Assembly (NCBI GenBank): GCA_029882975.1
Contig: JAOUJW010000006.1
Location: 62,001 to 126,000, forward strand
Direction of reading: 5' to 3'
DNA length: 64,000 nt
Origin: Gammaproteobacteria bacterium
GTDB taxonomy: Bacteria; Pseudomonadota; Gammaproteobacteria; SZUA-152
The first letter of the stretch is position 1, and every line of letters starts with the position of its first letter. Of this stretch, positions 8,447-18,942 are shown piece by piece. The notes under the pieces are model-generated. The model was not told the origin of the DNA. It searched no databases and saw nothing but the letters and a program-made list of their open reading frames with translations. The translations under genes were made by a program, and so were the position numbers.

Positions 8447-11023
8447 ATGCGAATGGATAAACTCACCAGTAAATTTCAAGGCGTATTGGCGGACGCTCAA
8501 AGTCTCGCTGTGGGACGCGATCACCAATACATCGAACCGGTACATGTTCTGATTGCCATGTTGGACCAGGCAGGCAGTACCGTGAGACATTTGCTTAATA
8601 ATGCCGGTGTCAATATTAACGGCTTACGTTCCCATTTAGACCAAAGTATGGAACAGCTTCCCACGGTGCATGGTGTGGCCGGTGACGTGCACATCTCCAA
8701 TGATTTAATCAAAATGTTGAACATTACGGATAAACTGGCCCAGCAACGCAAGGATCAGTATATTTCCAGCGAATTGTTTGTGTTGGCGGCCTTGGAAGAC
8801 AATGGTCGTATCGGTGAATTTTTAAAACAGGCCGGTGCGACCAAAGAAAATATTGAGGCTGCCATTGAAGCTGTACGCGGCGGGCAAAAAGTGGATGATC
8901 CCAATGCAGAGGATCAACGTCAGGCCTTGGAAAAATTCACCATCGATCTTACCGAACGTGCCGAGCAGGGTAAACTGGACCCGGTCATCGGCAGGGATGA
9001 TGAAATACGTCGCACGGTGCAAGTGTTGCAACGACGTACGAAAAACAATCCGGTGCTTATCGGCGAACCGGGTGTGGGCAAGACCGCGATTGCAGAAGGA
9101 TTGGCTCAGCGTATCGTCAATGGCGAAGTACCGGAAGGTCTGAAAAACAAGCGCTTGTTGTCCTTGGATTTGGGTGCATTGATTGCCGGCGCCAAGTTTC
9201 GAGGCGAGTTCGAAGAACGCTTAAAAGCCGTATTGAATGACTTGGCCAAACAGGAAGGGCAGATCATTCTGTTTATTGATGAATTGCACACTATGGTGGG
9301 TGCGGGTAAGGCCGAAGGTGCCATGGATGCGGGCAATATGCTTAAACCGGCTCTGGCTCGCGGTGAATTGCATTGTGTGGGTGCAACCACTTTGGATGAG
9401 TACCGAGAATACGTCGAAAAGGACGCCGCCCTGGAACGGCGTTTTCAAAAAATACAGGTTGATGAGCCCTCGGTAGAGGATACCATCGCCATCTTGCGTG
9501 GTTTGAAAGAAAAGTACGAAGTTCATCACGGTGTTGAAATAACCGACCCGGCCATTGTTGCTGCGGCCACTCTTTCTTATCGGTATATTACCGAACGACA
9601 GCTGCCGGATAAAGCGATTGATCTGGTAGATGAAGCAGCCAGTTTGATTCGCATGGAAATCGATTCCAAACCCCAAGAGATGGATAAACTGGATCGGCGC
9701 ATGATTCAGCTGAAAATTGAACGTGAAGCTTTAAAACAGGAAGAAGATAAAGCTTCACGTAAACGTCTGGCGGATCTGGAAGAGCAGATTCAGAACCTGG
9801 AGCGGGAATATGCCGATTTGGATGAAATCTGGCGGGCTGAAAAAGCGGCGCTGCAGGGGACGCAACAGTTAAAAGAGGCTCTGGATGAGGCGCGTATGCA
9901 AATGGAAACGGCTCGACGGGCAGGCGACTTGGCGCGCATGTCGGAATTGCAGTACGGGCGTATTCCAGAGTTGCAAAAACAATTGGATATGGCCACGCAG
10001 GCTGAAATGCACGAAACCAAATTATTACGCAACAAAGTCAGCGAAGAGGAAATCGCGGACATTGTTTCCAAATGGACAGGTATCCCCGTTTCTAAAATGC
10101 TGGAAGGTGAGCGGGAAAAATTATTGCAAATGGAAAGTGTTATCGGTAATCGTGTGATTGGCCAAAGCGAAGCGCTAAAGGTTGTGAGTAATGCTATTCG
10201 CCGATCCCGTGCCGGCCTATCCGATCCCAATCGGCCGACCGGATCGTTTCTGTTTTTGGGGCCTACCGGTGTTGGTAAAACCGAATTAACCAAAGCCGTA
10301 GCGGAGTTTTTGTTTGATACCGAAGACGCCATAGTACGAGTAGATATGTCCGAGTTTATGGAAAAGCATTCGGTGGCACGTCTAATCGGGGCTCCTCCCG
10401 GGTATGTGGGGTATGAAGAAGGCGGTTACTTAACCGAAGCGGTACGGCGTAAACCCTATTCGGTTATATTGCTGGATGAGGTGGAAAAAGCCCATTCGGA
10501 TGTGTTCAATATTTTGTTGCAGGTGCTCGATGATGGACGCCTGACGGACGGCCATGGTCGAACGGTGAATTTTCGTAATACCGTTATTGTTATGACCTCC
10601 AACTTGGGTTCACAGGTGATCCAGGAAATGAGCGGTGAACAAAATTACGAGGCGATGAAAGCGGCGGTGATGGAAATTGTAGGGACACATTTTCGTCCCG
10701 AGTTTATTAACCGAATCGACGAAACCGTGGTGTTTCATCCTTTGGATCAGGGTGAAATCCGTGCTATTACTGCCATCCAGGTAGCTAATCTCAGCAAACG
10801 CCTCTTGAGTCGAGATATGAAACTGCGACTCAGTGATGCCGCTATGGACTTGATTGGATCGGGCGGTTTTGATCCGGTCTATGGTGCTCGTCCACTGAAA
10901 CGGGCGATACAAACCCAAGTGGAGAATCCCTTGGCGCAAAAAATCCTCCAGGGCGAGTTTATGCCAGGGGATACGGTTGTGGTGGACGCGCGCAACGACG
11001 AGCTCACTTTTACGAAATCCTGA
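8447..11023 (+). CDS. clpB: ClpB disaggregase (AAA+ chaperone)
   Basis: ClpB is a hexameric ATPase that works with DnaK to pull proteins out of aggregates after heat stress. The 858-residue length is typical. Domains in order: the double Clp N repeat (about 1-145), AAA-1 with Walker A GEPGVGKT near residue 205 and Walker B LFIDELH, the coiled-coil middle domain (about 400-525) that contacts DnaK, AAA-2 with Walker A GPTGVGKT near 605 and Walker [11 protein letters not shown], and the D2-small domain ending in FTKS. A GAAGG ribosome site precedes ATG 8447; a second ATG two codons on is also possible. A sigma-32 promoter lies upstream. Confidence 0.98.
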   Translation: MRMDKLTSKFQGVLADAQSLAVGRDHQYIEPVHVLIAMLDQAGSTVRHLLNNAGVNINGLRSHLDQSMEQLPTVHGVAGDVHISNDLIKMLNITDKLAQQRKDQYISSELFVLAALEDNGRIGEFLKQAGATKENIEAAIEAVRGGQKVDDPNAEDQRQALEKFTIDLTERAEQGKLDPVIGRDDEIRRTVQVLQRRTKNNPVLIGEPGVGKTAIAEGLAQRIVNGEVPEGLKNKRLLSLDLGALIAGAKFRGEFEERLKAVLNDLAKQEGQIILFIDELHTMVGAGKAEGAMDAGNMLKPALARGELHCVGATTLDEYREYVEKDAALERRFQKIQVDEPSVEDTIAILRGLKEKYEVHHGVEITDPAIVAAATLSYRYITERQLPDKAIDLVDEAASLIRMEIDSKPQEMDKLDRRMIQLKIEREALKQEEDKASRKRLADLEEQIQNLEREYADLDEIWRAEKAALQGTQQLKEALDEARMQMETARRAGDLARMSELQYGRIPELQKQLDMATQAEMHETKLLRNKVSEEEIADIVSKWTGIPVSKMLEGEREKLLQMESVIGNRVIGQSEALKVVSNAIRRSRAGLSDPNRPTGSFLFLGPTGVGKTELTKAVAEFLFDTEDAIVRVDMSEFMEKHSVARLIGAPPGYVGYEEGGYLTEAVRRKPYSVILLDEVEKAHSDVFNILLQVLDDGRLTDGHGRTVNFRNTVIVMTSNLGSQVIQEMSGEQNYEAMKAAVMEIVGTHFRPEFINRIDETVVFHPLDQGEIRAITAIQVANLSKRLLSRDMKLRLSDAAMDLIGSGGFDPVYGARPLKRAIQTQVENPLAQKILQGEFMPGDTVVVDARNDELTFTKS

Positions 11024-11251
11024 TCATGGGGTTCAAGGGCAGGGGTAATTCCTGCTCTTCCCCTATGTTAATAGCTTGCGTATGACTGCGCTATTTTCTC
11101 AGTAGTGCGTAGGAAATATCCCCAGGCAATCTGTACGTTTCCAAATTCAGCGGTATTAGCGCTCGTTCTTTCCAGGTATAATAGCCTCTGGGAGTTTCTG
11201 CTTCATAGCAAGCGGAAAGCACCTATCTATTTGTAAAGTAGGCATATTTTC

Positions 11252-13615
11252 ATGAAAGCCAATGATATCAGGCAACGCTTAATACTGGGTTTTGGCTCCA
11301 CCTTACTACTCATATTGGTTTTACAATTGCTCGGTCTAACCGGGATGGATTCCATCCAAGAGAATCTTCGCCAGGGCAATGCATCCCATAATGAGCGTAT
11401 GGCTTTGATCAGTGCTTTGCGACTCGCGGAAAATGAAAGTGCGGGTCAGTTGTATCGTTTGCTATCCGTAGAAGAATCCTCACACGAGCAGGAGCTGTCT
11501 CAGTACAAGCGCCATCGACACCAATTTCAACAATATCGCCATTCACTGGAAAATTCGGGTCTACCGCCGCGACACAATGCACTGGTGGAACAAATCATCA
11601 AGCATTCGGAAGAAGTCAGTCGCCTTGAAGAGCAGGTGCTGGAGAAAGTTCTGGCAGGAGATCTGGAGAATGCAAAAAAACAATTGTTTGGCGCCACAGT
11701 CAATAGTAGACAGGAAGTGATTTTAGCGTTGGAGCGCTTGGAGAAGGCACAAACCGACCTGAACCAGCTTAACTTGCAACACGTGAACAACACCTATCAG
11801 AAAATGCGCGAATTGCTTTTCTGGATTAGTGTGGCGGTTGTTTTGTTGGCCGGGGCCATCGCCGTGTTTGTGGTTAAACGTACAGTAAAATTTGAAGCCA
11901 GTTTGTTTCGCGAAAAAGAGCAAGCACATGTGACGTTGGACTCCATTGGCGAGGGGGTTATTAGTACAGACGATAATGGCCTGATTCGGTTTATGAATAA
12001 AGCGGCGGAACATATGACCGGTTGGACCTTGGAGCAAGCCTGGGGCAATGCTTTGTTGCAAGTGTTTTGCATCAAACCGGAATCGGATTCGGAATTACCG
12101 GCGGAAAACCCGGTTGTCAAAGCCATGGTTGAAGCGCATATCGTTAACAGCAACCAACGTATTCGACTACTAAAAGAGAACGGAGATGAGTACGCCATAG
12201 AATACACCGCGGCACCAATGATGGATCCTGACCGCAGTATTACGGGCGCCGTATTAGTATTCCGGGATTTGACAGCGGTTCGCGGTATGGCGGATCGCCT
12301 GGCGTTTCAGGCTACGCACGATTCCTTAACACAGTTGATCAACCGACGTGAATTTGAGGCTCGATTGGAACAGGCGCTCAAACTGTGTCGCCAATCGGAG
12401 CAACATCATGTGTTGGCGTATATGGATTTGGATTTGTTTAAGGTGGTCAATGATACCTGTGGTCACATGGCTGGTGACGAGTTATTGAAACAAATATCCG
12501 GCTTGCTCCACGAAAAGATCCGCAAAACGGATACGCTGGCACGCCTTGGCGGTGATGAATTTGGTATTCTGTTTTTGCGTTGTCCCCTGAAAAAGGCGTT
12601 GGAAATTATCGAAGTATTGCGCAAGGCGGTCAAACAATATCGTTTTGTGTGGGGTGACAAATCCTTTGAAATCGGTGCCAGTATCGGTTTGGTTGAAGTG
12701 AGTTCCGCCAGTGGTGGGATAGCGGAGATTCTAAGTGCGGCTGATACTGCCTGTTTTGTTGCCAAGGACCTGGGACGCAATCGTTATCACATTTACCAGC
12801 CGGGTGATGTAGAGCTGGCCGCGCGCCGTACGGAAATGTTGTGGATGCCCAGAATCCAACAGGCCTTAAAAAGTGGTGATTTTGAGTTGTTTTACCAGAG
12901 GATTCAGAAGACATCTCATTCCAACGACGATCCGGATTGTAGAGAAATCCTTTTGCGTATGATTGATGAAAACGGCCATTTTATTCCGCCCCGGACTTTT
13001 TTACACGCAGCGGAGCGTTACGATCTCATGCCGGATATCGATCGCTGGGTGGTGGCAAGCGCTTTTTCCAAGATTAGTGCTTTGAAACAAGACCATCAAT
13101 GTTTGTGGATGATTAATCTATCCGGTCAGACTCTATGTGATGGGCGCTTTTACGATTACGTCATTCAGAAAAAGCTTGAATTTGAGGTAGAACCGACAAG
13201 CATTTGTTTTGAGATCACGGAAACTGCCGCGGTAGCCAATCTGAGCAGCGCAAAAGAAATGATGTCCAAATTGAAACAGCAGGGGTTCCGTTTTGCATTA
13301 GATGATTTTGGAAGCGGTTTAAGTTCCTTTAACTACCTTAAGAATCTTCCTGTAGAGTTTCTTAAAATTGATGGTAGCTTTGTGCAGGATATGTTGGCCG
13401 ATCCCATTAGTACCGCTATGGTTGAGTCCATCAATCAAATAGGTCATGTTATGGGTTTAAAAACCATAGCTGAGTTTGTGGAAGATAATGTCACTATGTA
13501 CAAGCTTAAACGCATGCAAATTGATTATCTGCAAGGCTATGGTTTACATAAACCGGAGCCTTTGAATCAATACACCGTTGCCGTTGTACCATCCAAATCA
13601 TTGGAGTTGGTATAA
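11252..13615 (+). CDS. Membrane GGDEF/EAL protein with PAS domain
   Basis: This 787-residue protein is predicted to make and/or break cyclic di-GMP. It has a transmembrane helix at about 9-30, a helical periplasmic sensor (about 35-180, four-helix-bundle type), a second helix (about 188-208), a PAS domain (about 222-345), a GGDEF domain and an EAL domain (about 540-780). The cyclase motif GGDEF is intact (about residue 433) and is preceded by the inhibitory-site motif RKTD. In the EAL domain the signature reads EIL rather than EAL and the loop AEGVE reads AEFVE, while DDFGSG, FEITET and KIDGSF are kept. Phosphodiesterase activity is therefore uncertain. A TATAAT at 11177 may be the -10 box. 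Confidence 0.9.
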   Translation: MKANDIRQRLILGFGSTLLLILVLQLLGLTGMDSIQENLRQGNASHNERMALISALRLAENESAGQLYRLLSVEESSHEQELSQYKRHRHQFQQYRHSLENSGLPPRHNALVEQIIKHSEEVSRLEEQVLEKVLAGDLENAKKQLFGATVNSRQEVILALERLEKAQTDLNQLNLQHVNNTYQKMRELLFWISVAVVLLAGAIAVFVVKRTVKFEASLFREKEQAHVTLDSIGEGVISTDDNGLIRFMNKAAEHMTGWTLEQAWGNALLQVFCIKPESDSELPAENPVVKAMVEAHIVNSNQRIRLLKENGDEYAIEYTAAPMMDPDRSITGAVLVFRDLTAVRGMADRLAFQATHDSLTQLINRREFEARLEQALKLCRQSEQHHVLAYMDLDLFKVVNDTCGHMAGDELLKQISGLLHEKIRKTDTLARLGGDEFGILFLRCPLKKALEIIEVLRKAVKQYRFVWGDKSFEIGASIGLVEVSSASGGIAEILSAADTACFVAKDLGRNRYHIYQPGDVELAARRTEMLWMPRIQQALKSGDFELFYQRIQKTSHSNDDPDCREILLRMIDENGHFIPPRTFLHAAERYDLMPDIDRWVVASAFSKISALKQDHQCLWMINLSGQTLCDGRFYDYVIQKKLEFEVEPTSICFEITETAAVANLSSAKEMMSKLKQQGFRFALDDFGSGLSSFNYLKNLPVEFLKIDGSFVQDMLADPISTAMVESINQIGHVMGLKTIAEFVEDNVTMYKLKRMQIDYLQGYGLHKPEPLNQYTVAVVPSKSLELV

Positions 13616-13985
13616 TTAAATCGTTTTTGGTACTAATTCTGCTCATTCTTTTAGCAAATATGCCTGTTTCATAATGTGATTCTTGCCAGACTAAAAAAGT
13701 TTAATTAGCGATCGCTATGTGCTTCATATATCTGAAAAAACCTCGCCTGATAACCAAATCTTGAGTCACACCAGATTGAATTAATCAGCATTGCTAAACA
13801 TTTCAATCCAAACAAAAAACCAACTATTTTACTAAGGAATAATTCATTGGCTTTATGCATGAATACAAAAATTCATTAGACCCATTCCAATATAATGAAG
13901 TCTTTGCTGCTAGGCTTTTAGAAACCGTTGAATGACTCTGGAATAGGTGGAGTTGTTTTCTTGTTTAACTAGCGGAGGACGCACT
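13616..13985. other. AT-rich intergenic region with a 12-base palindrome
   Basis: No gene is visible in these 370 bases. They hold a perfect palindrome TAGCGATCGCTA at 13706-13717 and several ATTCATT repeats at about 13846-13880. A TATAAT at 13891-13896 could be the -10 box of the downstream DUF2892 gene, though its -35 is poor. Confidence 0.5.
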
Positions 13986-14321
13986 ATGGCAAATCTTGAA
14001 GTTGTACAAAACCTGGGGTGGTTGGATCGTATCATCCGCGTGGTTATCGGTGTCGCATTTGTGAGCGTACCCTGTGTATACCTGTTTTCCGGACAAAGCT
14101 CACCCTGGTATGCCTATTTAATGTTAATAGCGGTGTATCCGTTGATGACGGGTATTGTCGGCAGGGATTTGCTATATGATGTTTTCAGGATCAAAAGCTG
14201 TGGTACTTCCGAGCGCAATCAATGTGGAACTTTTCCATACGAAATAGACGCGGCATTGGGGCGGCATCCTATCCCCGATAGTGAGATCGAGCACAGTTTG
14301 GAACGATCTCATCACGCATGA
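13986..14321 (+). CDS. DUF2892-type small inner-membrane protein
   Basis: The start is the ATG at 13986, preceded by GGAGG; an in-frame extension to 13947 has no ribosome site. The product is 111 residues. It opens with MANLEVVQNLGWLDRIIRVVIG, the hallmark of the DUF2892 family (N..LDR.IR...G), followed by two hydrophobic helices (GVAFVSVPCVYLF and WYAYLMLIAVYPLMTGIVG) and a hydrophilic tail with two Cys. DUF2892 domains occur alone or fused to rhodaneses, as in YgaP, and are often seen in sulfur-active organisms. The exact role is unknown. A strong hairpin follows the gene. Confidence 0.75.
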   Translation: MANLEVVQNLGWLDRIIRVVIGVAFVSVPCVYLFSGQSSPWYAYLMLIAVYPLMTGIVGRDLLYDVFRIKSCGTSERNQCGTFPYEIDAALGRHPIPDSEIEHSLERSHHA

Positions 14322-14369
14322 GCGAGTGAGGCCAGGGGTACGGTAATTGAGTTCCCTTGGTGATTGGCC

Positions 14370-14401
14370 GCGGCCCATGCTGCTGTAGGAGCATGGGCCG
14401 C
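14370..14401 (+). terminator. Hairpin after the DUF2892 gene, probable terminator
   Basis: GCGGCCCATGCT (14370-14381) and AGCATGGGCCGC (14390-14401) form a perfect 12-bp stem with an 8-base loop. A short T run (CATTTTG) follows a few bases later, so termination may be intrinsic but not of textbook form. Confidence 0.65.
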
Positions 14402-14461
14402 AGGCATTTTGAGTATAAAGTCTTTAATGTTGTTTTTTAAGGTGTGGCTATTTCAAAAGAA

Positions 14462-14481
14462 ACCGGCACCTGAGTGCCGGT
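14462..14481 (-). terminator. Terminator hairpin of the spondin-domain gene
   Basis: ACCGGCAC and GTGCCGGT form an 8-bp stem with a 4-base loop. Read on the minus strand it is followed by TTCTTTTG, which fits an intrinsic terminator 50 bases after the minus-strand spondin gene. A second weaker inverted repeat (AGCGTT/AACGCT, 14490-14507) lies between the gene and this hairpin. Confidence 0.6.
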
Positions 14482-14531
14482 GTTTAAGGAGCGTTTAAAT
14501 GAACGCTTAAAGAACTTATCTTTATTGTTAT

Positions 14532-15185
14532 TTACTTCATTCGCTTAATAGTGACCATGATGGCTGGATTCCGCCAATCATATTTGGAGGCCATTAAATC
14601 CCCGTGTCCGTGTATACCGCTGTGTATATGTACAAAACCTTCACCATCTTCCGCTGACAAGGCACTACCACCACAATGTGGGCCGGGTATATTCGCGCAA
14701 AGCTCGTCATTCATTTCCGAACCGGCATCGTACGCGGGTAAAGTCATGCGTTTGAACTTGGAAGCTTTCACTCCATTTACCGCTATAAACCCGTCATTGG
14801 TAGGTAACAGCATACCTGCCAGGCTGATATGGGAAAATTCATCCATGGCTTTGACATTGACGGTGACACTTTCACCCGGACCCAGAAGCCCTCCGGTGGA
14901 AACGGCATCGTAGGACATGCCGGTGGATTCCAGTTTCATCTGTAGGGGTGCGGTATTGCCGCTTTCTGCAATAGCCACCAGTTCCGCTGTGGCCGGTTGT
15001 CCGAGTGTGAAAAGTTGACCGGCTTTTTTGTGAGTGGTTACCAGGATTGGCGTGATAGTTTGCCCTGAAGTAATGTTGGTGATAGTGACAGCATACATGG
15101 ACTCAGAATCTGCCAGAGCGGTAAAGCTGCTAAGTCCGGTTGCCAAACATAAACCAATCATGCTGGTTTTTATGGTTTTTTTCAT
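14532..15185 (-). CDS. Exported spondin-domain protein
   Basis: The 217-residue product has a clear signal peptide (MKKTIKTSMIGLCLATGLSSFTALA followed by DSES). The rest matches the spondin N-terminal fold as it occurs in bacteria: YAVTITNITSGQTITPILV, then GQPATAELVAIAESGNTAPL, a GLLGPGESVTV segment and a C-terminal SMLLPTNDGF-like strand (here AGMLLPTNDGFIAVNG). His- and Cys-containing loops (CANIPGPHCGG; HIHSGIHGHGDL) could bind metal. Its role is unknown; such proteins are secreted or periplasmic and possibly adhesive. An AGGAGAG ribosome site precedes the ATG. Confidence 0.8.
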   Translation of the reverse strand: MKKTIKTSMIGLCLATGLSSFTALADSESMYAVTITNITSGQTITPILVTTHKKAGQLFTLGQPATAELVAIAESGNTAPLQMKLESTGMSYDAVSTGGLLGPGESVTVNVKAMDEFSHISLAGMLLPTNDGFIAVNGVKASKFKRMTLPAYDAGSEMNDELCANIPGPHCGGSALSAEDGEGFVHIHSGIHGHGDLMASKYDWRNPAIMVTIKRMK

Positions 15186-15445
15186 TTGTGCTCTCCTTGA
15201 ATGCTTGTTTAGAGATTGGGTTGGTGCAACTACATCAGTCAGGGATATTGAAGATAAAGGCTCACCGCGACGTCACGGAAGTTTCACAATTTAGTCACAG
15301 GGCCGTTGTTGTGCTGAAGATTTAAATCGTCACAAGGAGAGGCTGGATAACTGTTTGATTGCTATGTGATCACATACCTGATCTGTTAAAGAATCTGCCA
15401 CATTTGCCGATACCTTTGGTATGCCTGATTAATGGAACCTTCCCA

Positions 15446-15838
15446 ATGTCTGAACACACTTACAGGATGATTGTAGGAACTTCCATGTTGGTGCTGCTGT
15501 ACACCGAGTTTCATTTTTTAGCGTATGTTCTGATTGTAATGGCTTTGTTTGAGGGGCTAAGCAATCTGCGTGTGAACATTCTGGTGACGAATGTGCGAAA
15601 AAAGCTTGGGCAGGATATGTCCAGCTTCGACAAACCGCCGCGACAGGATTACAGAATTGGATTTGATGCCGAGCGGGCCCAACGCCTGTTTATTGCCGTC
15701 GCTTTCACCACGACATTTTTTCTGCTGCCACCGGAATTTTGGATTCTCAATTGGTTTTTTGCTTTTGGCATGCTGATTTCCGGGATTGTGCTTTTTTGCC
15801 CCGTAATTGCGTTTTTCCGTGCTGTGGGATTAAGATGA
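15446..15838 (+). CDS. Small DUF2892-like inner-membrane protein
   Basis: The frame is open from 15359, but the ATG at 15446 starts a family-like sequence MSEHTYRMIVGTSMLVLLYTE, giving 130 residues. There are two hydrophobic helices near the N-terminus, a basic cytoplasmic loop (VTNVRKKLGQDMSSFDKPPRQDYRIG) and two more helices (LFIAVAFTTTFFLL; FAFGMLISGIVLFCPVIAFF). The first part resembles DUF2892. The stop overlaps the start of the next gene as ATGA, so the two are translationally coupled and this protein may work with that histidine kinase. The ribosome site is weak. Confidence 0.6.
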   Translation: MSEHTYRMIVGTSMLVLLYTEFHFLAYVLIVMALFEGLSNLRVNILVTNVRKKLGQDMSSFDKPPRQDYRIGFDAERAQRLFIAVAFTTTFFLLPPEFWILNWFFAFGMLISGIVLFCPVIAFFRAVGLR

Positions 15839-17304
15839 GTCCTTTTGCTCAATCTAAGTATGAGTTTGGTCAAACCGGTTGGCATCAAAGTATTGCTGTA
15901 AACATTACAGCGCAGATTATTTGGATTATTGTTCCAATTGTATTCATATGCAGTATTATTCTTTTCTTTACTTTGGACAACTATCACTCGGAAATATTTT
16001 CTTATAAGCTTGATGCTTTAAACCATCGGGTCGCCAATGTTTTGTACAATAAAACCAACCTGAGTGAAATTGACAAAGGCGACATTATCAATAAGGTTGC
16101 CGAAGATTTGGGGTTTGTTGCCATAGAGGTCGAAGCTCCAAATTATCATCTACAGTCCCGCATTCCCACTGACACGTTTGTGTCTCTTACTCGGACGCTG
16201 GATTTCGGTAATCGAACGGATCAATTTGAAAACTCACTGGTGAGCATTACCTCATACCATCAACCGCAGCATAAAGAGTTATTACGGCAAAAAAAGGATA
16301 TTCTGTTTTTTGTATTATCAGTATTGGTTGTTTTTTCCATTTTTTTAGTGGTGTCCATTCGCAAATGGTTGTACAAACCACTGAAGTCTTTAGTGGAAGC
16401 CACTGAATCCATTGCATCAGGAAAAACCGATGTGTGTTTGGATACTGATCGGAAGGATGAATTTGGTCATCTGGCAGAGTTTTTTAATTTGATGGTTATT
16501 AATATGAACCAGCAACACCAGCGGTTATGGGAAGCGGCACAGGAAGCAAAAACGGCAAACCGTGCTAAAAGCGACTTTCTGGCTACCATGTCCCATGAAC
16601 TGCGGACACCTTTAAATGCCATCATCGGTTATAGCGAAATTATGTTGGAGCAGGCTGTCGATCGTGGTGACCAGGGTTACACAGAGGATTTACAAAAAAT
16701 TGCCGGATCCGGTAGAAATTTACTGAGTTTGATTAATGAACTGCTGGATCTGTCCAAAATTGAAGCAGGGAAAATGGTAGTCCATTTAGAGCATTTTGAT
16801 CTGGAGGGATTGCTCGAAGAATTGGAATTCACCTTTATTCCCCTGGCCCGGCAGAACAATAATAGGCTGCTTATTGAAAATAGTGCCGGGGCAGTAGAAA
16901 TGAATTCCGATCTGACCAAGGTGCGGCAAATACTCATCAATCTATTAGGCAATGCCTGTAAATTTACGAAGAATGGGACGATTACCGTTCAATTACTAAA
17001 ACAGACAAAAAATGGCATCAACTGTGTTGTCGTGTGTATCAGCGACACCGGAATTGGAATGGACTCAAGCAATATACAGCGCATGTTCGATCCCTTTGTC
17101 CAGGAAGACAATACCCTGACTAGAAAATACAACGGGACGGGATTGGGATTATCCATATGCCGGCGGTTGACAGAATTGTTGGGCGGAGAAATATCCGTAG
17201 AGAGTGTTAAGGGGCAGGGGACCCGTTTTACGGTGATTTTGCCGAGCAGCTTGGGAGAGTTTTGTCCCGTGGTCGCTCCGATCAGGGTCGGGCTGAGCGA
17301 GTAG
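15835..17304 (+). CDS. Membrane sensor histidine kinase (HAMP-HisKA-HATPase)
   Basis: The ATG at 15835 overlaps the previous stop (ATGA) and gives 489 residues. It has a transmembrane helix (about 23-45), a periplasmic sensing loop of about 115 residues, a second helix (about 160-182), a HAMP linker, a HisKA domain with phospho-acceptor His at about 253 in SHELRTPLNAIIGY, and an ATPase domain with N box LINLLGNACKF, G1 ISDTGIGM and G2 GTGLGLSICRRL. It should autophosphorylate and pass phosphate to a response regulator, but no regulator gene adjoins it, so it is an orphan. Confidence 0.92.
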   Translation: MSPFAQSKYEFGQTGWHQSIAVNITAQIIWIIVPIVFICSIILFFTLDNYHSEIFSYKLDALNHRVANVLYNKTNLSEIDKGDIINKVAEDLGFVAIEVEAPNYHLQSRIPTDTFVSLTRTLDFGNRTDQFENSLVSITSYHQPQHKELLRQKKDILFFVLSVLVVFSIFLVVSIRKWLYKPLKSLVEATESIASGKTDVCLDTDRKDEFGHLAEFFNLMVINMNQQHQRLWEAAQEAKTANRAKSDFLATMSHELRTPLNAIIGYSEIMLEQAVDRGDQGYTEDLQKIAGSGRNLLSLINELLDLSKIEAGKMVVHLEHFDLEGLLEELEFTFIPLARQNNNRLLIENSAGAVEMNSDLTKVRQILINLLGNACKFTKNGTITVQLLKQTKNGINCVVVCISDTGIGMDSSNIQRMFDPFVQEDNTLTRKYNGTGLGLSICRRLTELLGGEISVESVKGQGTRFTVILPSSLGEFCPVVAPIRVGLSE

Positions 17305-17489
17305 TAGATAGAGTCGACTGCAGGGAAATTTTGTACCAATGTAGCGTCGGTTGATTCCGAGGTATGTCTTTTTTACAGTCGAGCTTGTTCCATAGAAGTA
17401 AATATGGTTTTATAGGAATAAACTTTTAAATTCAACTAACATCAAAAGCGTATGTGGTTTGCGGTAGACGCCTGGAATAGGATTCGTTC

Positions 17490-18929
17490 ATGCCAGAAAT
17501 TTCCTGTAAATATCATCCCAGTCTATCGGCTCGGTGGGAATGTCACAGCTGTCAGGTTGCCTTTTGTGGAGGTTGCGCAAAAACAGATCTGCGCTTGAAT
17601 GAGGCTCAATGTCCCATTTGTAAGGAGCGTTTGGACCAAGTCCACGCCGGTAATTTTATTCCTCCGTTTTGGAAATGTATTCCTCAGTTTTTTTTGTACC
17701 CCGCAAATGCCAAAACGTTAATCTTTATCGTCATTGCCTCCGTAGGTATTTCCATCTTGTCCCAATTTATATTTGGGTTGTTATTTTTGCTGCTGTTTTC
17801 ACTAGGCTTTTTACGTTATTCCATGCTGGTATTGGAGACTACGGCACAAGGGAAATTTGATCCTCCGGACGCGGGTTTGTCGACTTTTACCGAAGGTTTG
17901 GTTTTGCCCATTAAGCAATTTCTGGTTTTCGTTGTAATGGGTTTTGCTGTAACTTTTGCCGGGGTTCTGATGGGGCGCCCGGGCGGTTTTCTCATGTTGG
18001 CCTTTGTGCTTTTCACTTTACCGGCGAGCGTGATGGTATTGGCAGTGGAAGAGAGTTTTTTCAGCGCCGTCAACCCGGCGATGTTGCTAGGCATGATTAA
18101 AAGAATCGGGTTTCCTTACATAATACTGTATGTCTTTCTGCTGCTGGTAAATGCTTCTTATGCCACCTTGGATGCTATTATTGCTTCCAGTAATCTGCCT
18201 TTCCTTACCTTTATCCAGTTTGCGACATATATGTATTTTACGTTGATTATGTATCATATGATGGGGTATGTGATTTTTCAATATCATGAGGAATTGGATT
18301 ACCAGGTAAATTTAGATGTGGATCGACAATTTGGGGAACAAAAGAAAACAACCGCTACGACAAACCAAAGCGGCATAATGAATGAAATTGGTATTCTCAT
18401 AAAGGAGGGGCGGCAGGCCGATGCCCTGAACCGTGTTCGAGGTGAACTGAACCAGATTAACAGCGATCCCAAGTTACACGATATTTACCACAATTTGCTG
18501 GTACACAGCGGCGACCAACAGGAACTGATTCGCCATGGACGAGAGTATATAAATATGCTTTTGGCGGCAAACAATTATTCCCGGGCGTCTGAAGTTTTTA
18601 AACGTTGTGCAGTTTTGGATAAAAGTTTTTTTCCCAGCGATCCGGATAAATATTTTGCACTGGCTTCGGTGCTCAGAGAAAAGCGTGATTTTGTGGCCGC
18701 GGTGACACTCATCAACGGTTTTCACAACCGCTTTACCAATCATATACAGATTCCCCAGTTGTATTTGCTTGCCGCTGCAATTTTGTGTGAAGACTTGGAA
18801 AAAGAGCAACAGGCGATGAAAATACTGAGTTTCCTCAATAGTCACTATCAAAACCACCCTCAATCCGGAGACATCTCCAAGTACAGTAAAGTGGTAAATA
18901 CAGTGATGCAAATGAAGCAAACAAAATAG
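17490..18929 (+). CDS. B-box-like zinc finger / multispan membrane / TPR-like protein
   Basis: The 479-residue protein has three parts. Residues 1-50 hold a Cys/His cluster (CKYHPSLSARWECHSCQ, then CGGCAK and CPICKERL), a B-box-like zinc ribbon. Residues of about 60-260 have five or more hydrophobic helices (for example FIVIASVGISILSQFIFGLL; FLVFVVMGFAVTFAGVL; ILYVFLLLVNASYATL). Residues of about 290-479 are helical and repeat-like (IGILIKEGRQADALNRVRGEL; NNYSRASEVFKRCAVLD), probably TPR units facing the cytoplasm. No enzyme is recognised. It converges tail to tail with the rhomboid protease, which also ends in TPR-like repeats; the 13-base gap holds no obvious terminator. Confidence 0.7.
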   Translation: MPEISCKYHPSLSARWECHSCQVAFCGGCAKTDLRLNEAQCPICKERLDQVHAGNFIPPFWKCIPQFFLYPANAKTLIFIVIASVGISILSQFIFGLLFLLLFSLGFLRYSMLVLETTAQGKFDPPDAGLSTFTEGLVLPIKQFLVFVVMGFAVTFAGVLMGRPGGFLMLAFVLFTLPASVMVLAVEESFFSAVNPAMLLGMIKRIGFPYIILYVFLLLVNASYATLDAIIASSNLPFLTFIQFATYMYFTLIMYHMMGYVIFQYHEELDYQVNLDVDRQFGEQKKTTATTNQSGIMNEIGILIKEGRQADALNRVRGELNQINSDPKLHDIYHNLLVHSGDQQELIRHGREYINMLLAANNYSRASEVFKRCAVLDKSFFPSDPDKYFALASVLREKRDFVAAVTLINGFHNRFTNHIQIPQLYLLAAAILCEDLEKEQQAMKILSFLNSHYQNHPQSGDISKYSKVVNTVMQMKQTK

Positions 18930-18942
18930 AAGGTTGTTGTTA

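Noticed and set aside
11161-11251. Cyclic di-GMP riboswitch in the leader of the GGDEF/EAL gene
   Set aside because: The conserved bases of the GEMM-I and GEMM-II classes are not present.
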